Source: Acetobacter oeni (GTDB taxonomy: Bacteria; Pseudomonadota; Alphaproteobacteria; Acetobacterales; Acetobacteraceae). Taken from it: a stretch of DNA of 64,000 nucleotides. Both the position numbers and the translations under genes were made by a program. Every line of letters starts with the position of its first letter. The stretch's first letter is position 1. The stretch covers positions 1 through 64,000 of the forward strand of contig NZ_WOTA01000011.1 of assembly GCF_011516825.1 (NCBI RefSeq), given 5' to 3'. This document shows positions 8,054-16,952 of the stretch, in pieces. The notes under the pieces were generated by a model. It made no database searches. It was not told where the DNA came from and saw only the letters and a list, made by a program, of their open reading frames with translations.

Positions 8054-9832
8054 TCAGCCCGCTGTGATGAACGTCTGCAATGGTGTGTGATTGTCCGCGA
8101 CCTGACAAACCCAGCATCCTTCGCCGTCTGAGGTGAAGCCCAGACGCTCATACAGATCTGACACGACAGCATTCTTCGCTGTTGGTTTAAACCGGCCCAC
8201 AATCTGTTCGACTCCTTTCTTCTTCGCAAGGTCGAACAGAGCATTCATGATAAACTGCTCAAAACTACGCGAGAATACGCGGCAACTCATCGTCCATTCC
8301 AGGATATCGAGTTCAGATCCCTTGCGCTCAGCAAGCAGAACCGAAACGAGACCATGGTCTCCAAACTTGTCTTTAAGCGTGCAGGCCAGAACGATATTAT
8401 CGGCATTGTCGAGGAAACCATGAACGGCCTGTGTGTCAAAACGTTGTGTCAGAAGATTAAACTGGTTGGTTTTCTGGCCAAGTTGCACGACACGTTCGAT
8501 CTGCGCTTCCGTTGGCTTTTCCGCCGTACCGATCATTTCCAGACCACGCAGGTAAGATGGCAAATCGGAAGCGCTGTCCTGTTCCGCAATTGCAGCCGCT
8601 CGCATCGTATAAGCTGCCGTGCGTCCGAAATCCTCACGACTATATTTCTGGAACTGAAACCAGTAACCCTGCTCAACCTGAGTGATGAAATCCGCGGGTT
8701 CACCATCCAGCAGCACTGTCGCCACTTCTGGCAATTCCTGACGTACGAGTGCGCATTCGGCAGGGTTGTCGTCTACGAAAACAAGTGAATCCAAACCGAT
8801 ATTGATCTGCTTTGCAATTTTTCGCAGTCCATTCGCCTTGTCTTCCCAGGATGCTTCGAATGCCGCAAAATCCTCAACCTTCAGAATGCTGCCCGGTTTA
8901 TCGAATCCGGTTTTTGCAACATCAGGATTATTCTTGCTGCATACGGCAAGAATAATACCACGGTTCGCGAGCAGTTTCACATATTGCTGAAACGCCTGAT
9001 ATGCTTCGGAAATCGCATCACCCGACCCGATCTTAATGCCATCCACACCATCGTCGCCGATGACACCGCCCCAGATGGTGTTGTCGAGATCCAGAACAAG
9101 CGCTTTTTTGACCGTGTTCAGCGCACCACGCAGAGCCGAGCGGAACAATGGGATATAAGCTGGCAGCGCACCGGTCTCGATCGGCAACTTCGCGCTGTAC
9201 CATCCACCTGGTGTAAATGCCTTTAACAAACCGTGTTCCAGCGCAAACTCACCAAAATCAATAATCTGTACGCCGGATGTTTCGGCTGACCACAGTTTCT
9301 GCACAAGTTGACGCAGCTGGTTCGTATAGGAAGCTGGCAGATATGTTTCCGCGATTCCCGTCAGGCGGAAAGGTGGTGGTGGCGGAAAGTGATGGATAAT
9401 TTTAGAGCCGCAATCCTGGCTGATGCGCTTCCAGACTGACAAAATCTGGCTGACTTTCCCGTCAACAACTTTTGCGACGTCTTCTTCGCTCGCTGAGGGA
9501 GGAAGGTCAGAGACCAGACTGCGCCACTCCGAAACGATTACCGCGATATCGGGCCTGATCGTATATAGTTCCGAAGCTGGATTCAGCACGTCCTGCATGA
9601 AAGAGCCATACAAAGACTGTGAAATTGTCGGCCGGACATTTTCCTGAGCGCAGCCGACAGCAATAGCGCGCGCCAGCATATCGGTCGTGGCCGTACCCAT
9701 GACATGAACGCGCAGCGAACGCAGCTTGTCCGTCTCAGGCAATGGCCATGCTCCCGCAACGATGCGCGTGCCAAGAGTCAGAATGTCAGCAAGAGCAGGA
9801 ATCGTTTTTGCTGATAAATGTATTTCAGCCAC
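8054..9832 (-). CDS. FkbH-like HAD-superfamily protein with C-terminal GNAT domain
   Basis: 592 residues in three parts. The first ~225 residues form an SGNH-like N-terminal domain of the kind seen in long FkbH proteins. A HAD phosphatase/transferase domain begins at LDLDNTIWGGVIGDDG (nucleophile Asp248), followed by AVCSKN and VFVDDNPAE. The C-terminal ~150 residues resemble a GNAT acyltransferase fold (VLACTLKDKFGDHGLVSV, AVVSDLYERLGF). In antibiotic pathways FkbH-type enzymes dephosphorylate 1,3-bisphosphoglycerate and load the glyceryl group onto an acyl carrier protein. The acyl carrier protein gene lies 33 bases upstream on the same strand, so a similar ACP-loading role is likely. No polyketide synthase or other acceptor enzyme is present nearby, so the end product is unknown. 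Confidence 0.88.
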   Translation of the reverse strand: MAEIHLSAKTIPALADILTLGTRIVAGAWPLPETDKLRSLRVHVMGTATTDMLARAIAVGCAQENVRPTISQSLYGSFMQDVLNPASELYTIRPDIAVIVSEWRSLVSDLPPSASEEDVAKVVDGKVSQILSVWKRISQDCGSKIIHHFPPPPPFRLTGIAETYLPASYTNQLRQLVQKLWSAETSGVQIIDFGEFALEHGLLKAFTPGGWYSAKLPIETGALPAYIPLFRSALRGALNTVKKALVLDLDNTIWGGVIGDDGVDGIKIGSGDAISEAYQAFQQYVKLLANRGIILAVCSKNNPDVAKTGFDKPGSILKVEDFAAFEASWEDKANGLRKIAKQINIGLDSLVFVDDNPAECALVRQELPEVATVLLDGEPADFITQVEQGYWFQFQKYSREDFGRTAAYTMRAAAIAEQDSASDLPSYLRGLEMIGTAEKPTEAQIERVVQLGQKTNQFNLLTQRFDTQAVHGFLDNADNIVLACTLKDKFGDHGLVSVLLAERKGSELDILEWTMSCRVFSRSFEQFIMNALFDLAKKKGVEQIVGRFKPTAKNAVVSDLYERLGFTSDGEGCWVCQVADNHTPLQTFITAG

Positions 9833-9865
9833 AATGGCACCTTCGAAGATGTGGAAACGTCGTGA

Positions 9866-10114
9866 TCAGCCGACTTTTTCAGTTACAAGAGCTTCCAGTT
9901 TTTCAAAGCTCTTGACGTCACCAATACGGTCAAGTCCCAGCTTGATGCCGAACTCTTCATCAGCCAGCGTAAACAGGGAAAGTGTGCCAAGAGAATCCCA
10001 GCCGTCCGTGTTTTCCATGGTGGCGGCGGGCACATCTTCCACGGTTTTACCTGGGAACATAGTAGTAAAAACCCGTGTCAGACGGCGACGGATACGATCT
10101 GGAGCAATAGCCAT
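9866..10114 (-). CDS. Acyl carrier protein
   Basis: 82 residues, the usual carrier-protein size. The phosphopantetheine attachment motif is DSL within GWDSLGTLSLF, giving Ser41. Acidic helix II/III residues (ADEEFGIKLGLD) fit the family. It is not the fatty-acid-synthesis AcpP by context: it sits between an FkbH-like gene downstream and a TPR/DUF1796-like gene upstream, so it is probably a dedicated carrier for that unit. It needs activation by a phosphopantetheinyl transferase encoded elsewhere. A purine-rich GGAAATT precedes the start. Confidence 0.9.
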   Translation of the reverse strand: MAIAPDRIRRRLTRVFTTMFPGKTVEDVPAATMENTDGWDSLGTLSLFTLADEEFGIKLGLDRIGDVKSFEKLEALVTEKVG

Positions 10115-10227
10115 GAGAATTTCCTTAGTGTGCAGGATGCGCCGGTCTCTGGCGCATCTGTTTTCGTTGCAGTAATTACGACACCCGGCATCTGATTGCC
10201 AGAAGCGGGCATGGATTTGCCAGTCAG

Positions 10228-11547
10228 TTATCGGTAGGATGGTGATACTGTACTCGCCATCCGGTCAATTTCACTCCGGATGAGCCCGGTAAGTCTGGAA
10301 TCAAATGCCAGACCTGTGTCTGAAGTGTAATCTTCGATACCATTCCAACTGTAATTCATTGGGAATGGCAGATGTACATATGTCACGCTTGGTGATGCCG
10401 GGCAGTCCAGCGGTGATCTTGTCAGATTAAAGATAAGAAGCCGGGAGTGCTGCCGGGCAAGCAGAGGCTCCATTTCGCTGACGAAAGCGGGAAGGTCGCA
10501 TTGTCCGACAATACCATAGACGAGCAGGCTATTCCCCTTCGCCCATGCCGACTGAAAAGCTTTAATTTTTTTGTTGATCAGAGGAAAGAACTTCTCCTGC
10601 TGCGCGCCGATAATTGTCTGTCCGCGTTCATGCCCGAAATGCACGCCGGTCGGACGATGAAACATCTGTGGGGCGCCCATCGGATCACGCCCCTGATGAT
10701 AGCTCGCCGGATCGAGATAGCTCGCGAAATTAGTTTTCAGAGCCTCGGCTGCGGTATTTTTTCCAAATGCACCCAGATCAAAAATTGTGATGGCATCCGG
10801 ATTCCCCACATAATTCGTCAGCCCCCAGCGGTTGGCGATAGTGTAGGGAAGACAACTTTGTCCAAACGAGAGAATGTTGACCTTGTTGCCGCGTCCTGCC
10901 AGCACCTCCTGATTCCACAGAGCTGTTTCGGCGAGCACACGCAGATTGGCGTAGTTGACGCCATGAAGAACCGGATTGCCTGGCTCGCAGTACCGGAGCA
11001 GCCGATCACACATCTCGATCTGACGCCTGTAATCTCCGATGGCTTCCAGCGCGAAATAAACGGCGGCACCACAGTTATCCACCGTGAAAAAAGTGTCCCA
11101 GTATTCTTCAAGGAGCACTTTAAGACCAGCAAAGTCTTTCTTCTCAACAAGAGGAAGAATACACTCGGTTACCGCAGGCAGATAAACAGGTTTTTCTTTT
11201 GCAGAATGACGCGAAAGAACCTCACGACGACGGCGCAGACCCTCGTCCCAGTTTGCTCTGGAGTCAAACGTTCGTGTCCAGGTAAAAGTAAATCCGATAT
11301 CATCCGGAAAAGTCTGGTAACACCACTCATCAAGTTCATCTGCCTTGTCATGCATCCGCGCGCGGCGGAGGGCCGACAGATACTGCCACCAGACGCCCCG
11401 GTCCTCGGGAAAATTCTGAACAAGCAGTTCAAAGAGATCACACGCTTCTTCGTAATCCCCGTCTTCGACGAAATCCATCGCCTCCTGGAAAACCCGCGGG
11501 CGCTCTTTTTCAGTCACGCGTAGCGCTTCTGCCGGCATCAGTTTCAT
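10228..11547 (-). CDS. TPR-like protein with DUF1796-type (putative cysteine peptidase-like) domain
   Basis: 439 residues. Residues ~15-210 are helical and repeat-like (EDGDYEEACDLFELLVQNFPEDRGVWW, then further pairs), consistent with tetratricopeptide repeats. From ~215 on, NILSFGQSCLPYTIANRWGL followed by ITIFDLGAF resembles the start of DUF1796, a family annotated as putative papain-like cysteine peptidases; the candidate nucleophile would be the Cys of QSCLP. Late in the protein HLPFPMNYSWNG and a conserved His are visible. This is the first gene of a three-gene unit with the acyl carrier protein (113 bases downstream) and FkbH. It could be a transferase, esterase or thiol acyl-enzyme using the ACP-bound group. 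The domain assignment is by eye and moderately sure. Confidence 0.65.
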   Translation of the reverse strand: MKLMPAEALRVTEKERPRVFQEAMDFVEDGDYEEACDLFELLVQNFPEDRGVWWQYLSALRRARMHDKADELDEWCYQTFPDDIGFTFTWTRTFDSRANWDEGLRRRREVLSRHSAKEKPVYLPAVTECILPLVEKKDFAGLKVLLEEYWDTFFTVDNCGAAVYFALEAIGDYRRQIEMCDRLLRYCEPGNPVLHGVNYANLRVLAETALWNQEVLAGRGNKVNILSFGQSCLPYTIANRWGLTNYVGNPDAITIFDLGAFGKNTAAEALKTNFASYLDPASYHQGRDPMGAPQMFHRPTGVHFGHERGQTIIGAQQEKFFPLINKKIKAFQSAWAKGNSLLVYGIVGQCDLPAFVSEMEPLLARQHSRLLIFNLTRSPLDCPASPSVTYVHLPFPMNYSWNGIEDYTSDTGLAFDSRLTGLIRSEIDRMASTVSPSYR

Positions 11548-11754
11548 TTCCCCTGCTTCAGTGCGTTTTCATCATGCGCCCAAAACCGCTGTCGTTGAAC
11601 GGCGTCGCATTGTAACGTCCGTCATAACACGCTGGTCTCTCGCCGCACATCGGGACAATGGAATCCTTGCCGAAAGCTGCGCAAGAACACATTCCATTCG
11701 TGCTTTTCAGGAGGCTGAGCGGGTCGGGGTGTAACTGAAATGGTGCATTGCCAG

Positions 11755-11787
11755 AAAAAAAGCGCCGGAAGGTTCCCCCACCGGCGC
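11755..11787 (-). terminator. Rho-independent terminator after sdhB
   Basis: On the minus strand GGCGCCGG/CCGGCGC-type arms (11781-11787 and 11762-11768) flank a 12-base loop and run into seven T. It closes the sdhCDAB operon about 28 bases after sdhB. Confidence 0.88.
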
Positions 11788-11814
11788 CTCGCAACTTCGG
11801 AATAAATGCTCGGC

Positions 11815-12597
11815 TCAGAGCTTCCGTTCGACCTGAAGTTCTTTGATTCGACCGATTGCCTTGGCCGGATTCAGACCTTTCGGACAGGTCTGCGTGCAGT
11901 TCATGATCGTGCGGCAGGCATACAGCTTGAACGTATCTTCAAGTGAGTCGAGCCGGTCGCCGGTATGTTCGTCACGACTGTCCGCGATCCAGCGATAAGC
12001 CGCCAGGAGCGTGGCCGGACCGAGATACCGGTCGCCATTCCACCAGTAAGACGGGCAGGACGTTGTGCAGCAGAAGCACAGGATACACTCCCACATGCCA
12101 TCCAGCTTCGCACGCTCCTCAATGGACTGGCGACGCTCCCCGTCCGGCGGCGGCGGGCTGTCAGCCTGAATCCAGGGATCAATGACACGAAGCTGCGCAT
12201 AAGCCCCGTCAAGATTGGAGACGAGGTCCTTGACAATCGGCATATGGGGGAGGGGATTGATTATAATATCTCCTTCCATATTCCTTATTGGCTTCAGACA
12301 CGCCAGCGTATTCTCACCATCGATGTTCATCGCGCATGAGCCGCAGATACCCTCGCGACAGGATCGGCGGAATGTCAGCGTCGGATCGATATCGTTCTTG
12401 ATGTGAATCAGCGCATCCAGAACCATCGGCCCGATTGCGTCCAGATCAACTTCATACGCATCCATCACCGGATTTTTGTCGTCGTCCGGCGTCCAGCGAT
12501 AGATTTTGAACGTCCGCACATTCTTCGCACCGGCAGGAGCAGGGAAAAACTGTCCCTTACCCACCGTGCTGTTCCGCGGAAGTCTCAGTTCGACCAT
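11815..12597 (-). CDS. sdhB: Succinate dehydrogenase iron-sulfur subunit
   Basis: 260 residues. This subunit passes electrons from the SdhA flavin through three Fe-S centres to ubiquinone in the inner membrane (complex II). The [2Fe-2S] motif is [15 protein letters not shown]...LAC. The [4Fe-4S]/[3Fe-4S] ligands are in [16 protein letters not shown] and [17 protein letters not shown]. Length and motif spacing are normal for the family. It is the last gene of sdhCDAB, 37 bases after sdhA, and is followed by an intrinsic terminator. Confidence 0.97.
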   Translation of the reverse strand: MVELRLPRNSTVGKGQFFPAPAGAKNVRTFKIYRWTPDDDKNPVMDAYEVDLDAIGPMVLDALIHIKNDIDPTLTFRRSCREGICGSCAMNIDGENTLACLKPIRNMEGDIIINPLPHMPIVKDLVSNLDGAYAQLRVIDPWIQADSPPPPDGERRQSIEERAKLDGMWECILCFCCTTSCPSYWWNGDRYLGPATLLAAYRWIADSRDEHTGDRLDSLEDTFKLYACRTIMNCTQTCPKGLNPAKAIGRIKELQVERKL

Positions 12598-12634
12598 GTT
12601 AGCCTCCCTTAATTCGTCCGTTCATCACGGCAGA

Positions 12635-14446
12635 TCAGTAAACACGCTTCTTTGGCGGGAAGACCTGAACCTCATCCGTCAAAGTCTTCATATGCACCGG
12701 GCGGTAGGTCATCTTCGTGCCACCCTTGTCGTCCAGCCAGGACACGCTGTGCTTCATCCAGTCCTTGTCATCGCGGTTTGGATAATCGTCACGAGCATGC
12801 GCGCCACGGCTCTCATGGCGGACCAGGCCGCTTTCAAGCGTGACCGTCGCGTTGGCAAGCAGGTTGTCAAATTCCAGCGCCTCCATCAGGTCGCTGTTCC
12901 AGATCAGCGAATGATCGGCAACGGACATATCGTCACGCGCTTTCCAGATCGCCTGGATCTTGTCACAGCCTTCCTTCAGACTTTCTTCGGTGCGGAACAC
13001 GGCAGCATGCAGCTGCATGTCGCGCTGCAGACGATCGCGCAGCTCTGAAACCCGCGTGCCGCCTTTTGCATAACGGACACGATCCAGACGATCGAGCGCC
13101 GCTTCACCCGCGCCGGCCGGCAATGGTCTTGTAAAGTCGGTTGGCTTCACAATTTCTGCCGCCCGTTTCGCCGCAGAGCGGCCGAAGACAATCAGATCAA
13201 GCAGCGAATTAGTGCCAAGACGATTTGCGCCATGCACCGAAACGCAGGCGGCTTCACCGACAGCCATCAGACCAGGAACCACCGCATCCGGATTATCTTC
13301 CGTCGGACGGACGACCTCACCATGAATATTCGTCGGAATGCCGCCCATGTTGTAATGCACAGTCGGAAGAACCGGCACCGGCTCTTTCGTCACATCGATA
13401 CCGGCAAAGATACGTGCGGTCTCGATGATACCGGGCAGACGCTCATGCAGCAGGTCGGACCCCAGGTGCTCCAGATGCATCATCATGTGATCTTTTTTCG
13501 GACCACAGCCACGTCCTTCCCGCATTTCAACGGTCATCGCGCGGGATACAACGTCACGGGACGCGAGATCCTTGGCTGTCGGCGCGTAACGCTCCATGAA
13601 GCGCTCGCCCTCGGAGTTGGTCAGATAACCACCCTCACCACGGCAGCCTTCGGTCAGCAGACAGCCCGCCGGATAGATGCCGGTCGGATGGAACTGCACG
13701 AACTCCATGTCCTGAGTCGGCAGTCCTGCCCGCATTGCCATGCCGCCGCCATCACCGGTGCAGGTATGAGCAGAGGTGCAGGACTGATAGGCGCGGCCGT
13801 AACCGCCAGTCGCCAGAACGACCATCTTCGCGTTAAAACGATGAATGGTGCCGTCATCCTGGCACCAGGCCATCACACCGCGGCATTCACCCTTCTCGTC
13901 CATGATCAGGTCGAGGGCGAAATACTCAACAAAGAATTCGACGTTATGCTTCAGGCACTGCTGGTACAGCGTATGAAGGATCGCATGACCCGTGCGGTCT
14001 GCCGCAGCGCACGCACGGGGCACGGGTGCCTTGCCGAAGTCACTCATGTGACCGCCGAAAGGACGCTGGTAGATTTTGCCGTCTTCCGTGCGGGAGAATG
14101 GCACACCGAAATGCTCAAGTTCATAGACGGCAGGGACCGCCTCACGGCACATATATTCAATGGCGTCCTGGTCACCCAGCCAGTCCGACCCTTTTACGGT
14201 GTCGTACATGTGCCAGCGCCAGTTATCAGGTGCCATATTGCCCAGCGAGGCACCAATGCCTCCCTGTGCGGCCACAGTATGGCTGCGGGTCGGGAAGACC
14301 TTGGTGACACAGGCCGTGGACAGACCAGCGGCACCCATGCCGAGCGTGGCGCGGAGACCCGAGCCGCCAGCGCCGACAACCACCACGTCATAGGTGTGAT
14401 CGACGATGCGGTAGGCTCCCCGCGATGGAGAGGAAATAGCGTTCAT
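12635..14446 (-). CDS. sdhA: Succinate dehydrogenase flavoprotein subunit
   Basis: 603 residues. It oxidises succinate to fumarate with covalent FAD. The Rossmann motif [15 protein letters not shown] is near residues 20-35. [13 protein letters not shown] contains the His that carries the flavin. HPTGIYPAG and the catalytic Arg region ([21 protein letters not shown]) are intact, and the C-terminal [15 protein letters not shown] is typical. A 427-codon open frame on the opposite strand is only its shadow. Confidence 0.98.
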   Translation of the reverse strand: MNAISSPSRGAYRIVDHTYDVVVVGAGGSGLRATLGMGAAGLSTACVTKVFPTRSHTVAAQGGIGASLGNMAPDNWRWHMYDTVKGSDWLGDQDAIEYMCREAVPAVYELEHFGVPFSRTEDGKIYQRPFGGHMSDFGKAPVPRACAAADRTGHAILHTLYQQCLKHNVEFFVEYFALDLIMDEKGECRGVMAWCQDDGTIHRFNAKMVVLATGGYGRAYQSCTSAHTCTGDGGGMAMRAGLPTQDMEFVQFHPTGIYPAGCLLTEGCRGEGGYLTNSEGERFMERYAPTAKDLASRDVVSRAMTVEMREGRGCGPKKDHMMMHLEHLGSDLLHERLPGIIETARIFAGIDVTKEPVPVLPTVHYNMGGIPTNIHGEVVRPTEDNPDAVVPGLMAVGEAACVSVHGANRLGTNSLLDLIVFGRSAAKRAAEIVKPTDFTRPLPAGAGEAALDRLDRVRYAKGGTRVSELRDRLQRDMQLHAAVFRTEESLKEGCDKIQAIWKARDDMSVADHSLIWNSDLMEALEFDNLLANATVTLESGLVRHESRGAHARDDYPNRDDKDWMKHSVSWLDDKGGTKMTYRPVHMKTLTDEVQVFPPKKRVY

Positions 14447-14544
14447 GTTGACGGCGCTCCCGTTGTCTTGCGACCTGTCATGTCTTCAGCGGAAAACCAG
14501 CTCCGCAGCGCCTGAAGGCGATATCGGAGCCGGAGGAGTAATAT

Positions 14545-14964
14545 TCAGGCTTTCGGGGCCGACCTGCCGAGGGCAAGCTTCAGCACGGCCACCACACCCA
14601 GCACCCCGAGAATGCCGGTGCCAAAACGCACGGCAAATTTGGCCGGGACATGGGCCTTGCCATGCACGTAATCATCAACAATCACCTGCAGGCCGACTTC
14701 GGCATGATAGAAACTGGAGATGACGAGAGCCGTGAGCATCGTTGCGTTCAGGGGACGACCGCCCCATTTCGCAACTTCCTCATAGTCATCACCGCCCAGA
14801 CGAAACATCTGCACGACAAACCAGCCGGAGAGCGGAAGCAGCGTCGCTGCCGACACACGCTCTGCGATCCAGTGTCCTGTGCCGGAATGGCCTGAGCCAA
14901 GTCCGCGAGCGCGGCCAAGCTGGGAACGCATCACGTCACGATGCTGTGAGACCGGAGCATTCAT
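14545..14964 (-). CDS. sdhD: Succinate dehydrogenase membrane anchor subunit
   Basis: 139 residues from the chosen ATG at 14964. Three hydrophobic helices are visible (~35-55, ~70-90, ~110-130). ERVSAATLLPLSGWFV and SFYHAEVGLQVIVDDYVH match SdhD, and the His in YHAEVGLQ is the likely haem b ligand. The frame extends upstream through the end of sdhC; I start at 14964 because it begins one base after the sdhC stop and gives the normal SdhD N-terminus. Confidence 0.92.
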   Translation of the reverse strand: MNAPVSQHRDVMRSQLGRARGLGSGHSGTGHWIAERVSAATLLPLSGWFVVQMFRLGGDDYEEVAKWGGRPLNATMLTALVISSFYHAEVGLQVIVDDYVHGKAHVPAKFAVRFGTGILGVLGVVAVLKLALGRSAPKA

Positions 14965-14965
14965 T

Positions 14966-15439
14966 TCAGGAGGCCTTCCTTGCTTTAGAGCGACGGTGCG
15001 CACGACAGCCTGAAACACATAGCAGAGCGCCTGCGAGAACCACACCGACACCGGCAATCACGCCGACTGCGACCGGACCGTCTTCGTTCAGCTCTTTTTT
15101 GTCGTAGCGCTTACCCGCATCCCAGATGAAATGACGCAGGCCACCAACGGTGTGCCACACAAGTGAAATGATCCAGCCGGCAAGAATAACCTGGCCAAGC
15201 GGATTACCGGTCACCTTGCGTGCCGCAGCAAAGGATTTCGGCCCCTTCGCCAGAGCAGTGAGCCACACTACACCCAGTGCCGATCCGGCGGTCGCCGCAA
15301 CGCCCGTAATACGGTTCGAAATCGAAAGGAACATCGACAGGCGCATCTTATAAACCTGCAGATGCGGTGACATGGGTCGTCGGATTAATGTGCCGTCACT
15401 TCGGCTCCCGACATAGAGCGCTTCCCGAACATCCTGCAT
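14966..15439 (-). CDS. sdhC: Succinate dehydrogenase cytochrome b556 subunit
   Basis: 157 residues. RPMSPHLQVYKM and SISNRITGVAA are the SdhC signature, and WHTVGGLRHFIWDAGK contains the axial His for haem b. Three membrane helices follow. It is the first gene of the sdhCDAB operon, whose order is the standard alphaproteobacterial one. The C-terminus ends in a basic tail (CRAHRRSKARKAS). The promoter is presumably in 15440-15769. Confidence 0.94.
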   Translation of the reverse strand: MQDVREALYVGSRSDGTLIRRPMSPHLQVYKMRLSMFLSISNRITGVAATAGSALGVVWLTALAKGPKSFAAARKVTGNPLGQVILAGWIISLVWHTVGGLRHFIWDAGKRYDKKELNEDGPVAVGVIAGVGVVLAGALLCVSGCRAHRRSKARKAS

Positions 15440-15769
15440 CGTCGCCTCGCCGTCTCTGTGTAGATAAAACGCCGTCTGAACGCGGCGCCAGTCAGGAATC
15501 GGTCCTACGCCGCAGGGGTGCGGGGGTCAATTCGACAGAGAAACACGAGACCGAGAGGTAGGCTCACGTTTTATTTGATAATTTCCGCAGTCGCCTGCGG
15601 CCCGGAGCCAGATAGCCGATCGCCCGGAAGGTCGCGGAGTCAGTGCGGCAGCCACCGAATCGTATAAAACCACCAGGATCTATTCAGGGTGAGCAGGCGA
15701 CCCGGAAACAACAGAGCAGACGAACGGCGCATGGCCGGTCTGCCCTGTATGTCGATCACCGAAAAAGGA
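15440..15769. other. Intergenic region between asd and sdhC
   Basis: About 330 bases holding no gene. Both flanking genes are read leftwards, so it contains the asd 3' end and the sdh promoter and leader. GC-rich short inverted repeats are present near 15585-15610 (CGCAGTCGCCTGCG), but no clear terminator with a T-run or riboswitch was recognised. Confidence 0.4.
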
Positions 15770-16792
15770 TCAGTGGTGTTTTCCCAGCAGATCGAACGCA
15801 ATCGTGAGTTCCGCGATCTGCACAGCGTTCAGAGCCGCGCCCTTCCGCAGATTGTCCGAGACGCACCAGAAGGCGAGTCCGTTCGGTACTGTCGGATCTA
15901 TACGCAGGCGGGATACATAGCTTGCATCCTCTCCCACGCACTCGATCGGGGTCACGTAGCCACCATCCTCGCGCTGATCGACCAGCACGACACCATCCGC
16001 CTCCCGCAATCCTTCGCGGGCACGCTCAAGGTCGACAGACTCTTCAAATTCCACAACAACCGATTCCGAATGTCCGATGAAAACCGGCACGCGCACGCAG
16101 GTGGCCTGCACCGCAATCTCAGGATCGAGGATTTTCCGGGTTTCCACGGCCATCTTCCACTCTTCCCTGGTCGAACCGTCATCCATGAACCGGTCGATCT
16201 GCGGAATGCAGTTGAAGGCAATCTGCTTCTGAAACTGTTCGATCTTTGGCGGATCGCCGACAAAGCTTCCCTTGGTCTGTGAAAACAGTTCATCCATCCC
16301 GTCTTTTCCGGCGCCCGCGACAGCCTGATAGGTCGAAACAACGACGCGTCTGATCGTGAACAGGTCATGCAGTGGCTTCAGTGCGACAACCATCTGGATG
16401 GTGGAGCAGTTCGGGTTCGCGATGATCCTCCGTTTCGCGTCCTTAACGGCGTTCGGATTGACTTCGGGCACAACTAGCGGAACGTCTGGCTCCATACGAA
16501 AATGTGACGTGTTGTCGATCACCATACAACCGGCCTTCGCGGCACGGGGCGCATGCACCGCCGAAATGGCACCTCCGGGAGAGAACAGCGCCACATCCCA
16601 GCCAGAGAAATCGAATGTTTCCAGATTCGCGACTTTCAGAGTCCGGTCCCCGAAAGACACTTCGCGACCTGTCGAACGCGGGGACGCCAGGGCCACGATC
16701 TCATCAACAGGGAACTCCCTCTCATGGAGTGTCTTAAGTATCTCACGTCCGACCGCTCCGGTCGCGCCGACGACCGCTACCCGATAACCCAT
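15770..16792 (-). CDS. asd: Aspartate-semialdehyde dehydrogenase
   Basis: 340 residues. It converts aspartyl-4-phosphate to aspartate semialdehyde with NADPH, feeding lysine/diaminopimelate, threonine and methionine synthesis. VAVVGATGAVGREIL is the NADP-binding loop. NPNCSTIQ contains the active-site Cys129. Length is normal. It is divergent from zwf across a ~160-base shared promoter region, and sdhC follows 330 bases downstream on the same strand. Confidence 0.97.
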   Translation of the reverse strand: MGYRVAVVGATGAVGREILKTLHEREFPVDEIVALASPRSTGREVSFGDRTLKVANLETFDFSGWDVALFSPGGAISAVHAPRAAKAGCMVIDNTSHFRMEPDVPLVVPEVNPNAVKDAKRRIIANPNCSTIQMVVALKPLHDLFTIRRVVVSTYQAVAGAGKDGMDELFSQTKGSFVGDPPKIEQFQKQIAFNCIPQIDRFMDDGSTREEWKMAVETRKILDPEIAVQATCVRVPVFIGHSESVVVEFEESVDLERAREGLREADGVVLVDQREDGGYVTPIECVGEDASYVSRLRIDPTVPNGLAFWCVSDNLRKGAALNAVQIAELTIAFDLLGKHH

Positions 16793-16952
16793 CCGTTTTC
16801 CCCTTTTTTTAACGCTCGTCCGCGCTCAGCATAAAATGGCGACCGTGACACCTAGAGCAAGACGAAAGCGCATGAAAGGGTTATCCCGGTCGCCTGCTGC
16901 TCACGGCTTACAGCCGGCCGGACATCCATCAATGATGAAGGAAGGGTACCTG

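Noticed and set aside
11558..11692. 44-residue Cys-rich frame (MCSCAAFGKDSIV) between sdhB and the DUF1796-like gene
   Set aside because: No ribosome-binding site, and it lies downstream of the sdh terminator with no promoter seen. It could be real but cannot be supported.
13232..14515. 427-codon open frame on the plus strand opposite sdhA
   Set aside because: It lies wholly antisense to a perfectly conserved sdhA, and its composition (many His and Arg) is what the reverse of a GC-rich gene gives.
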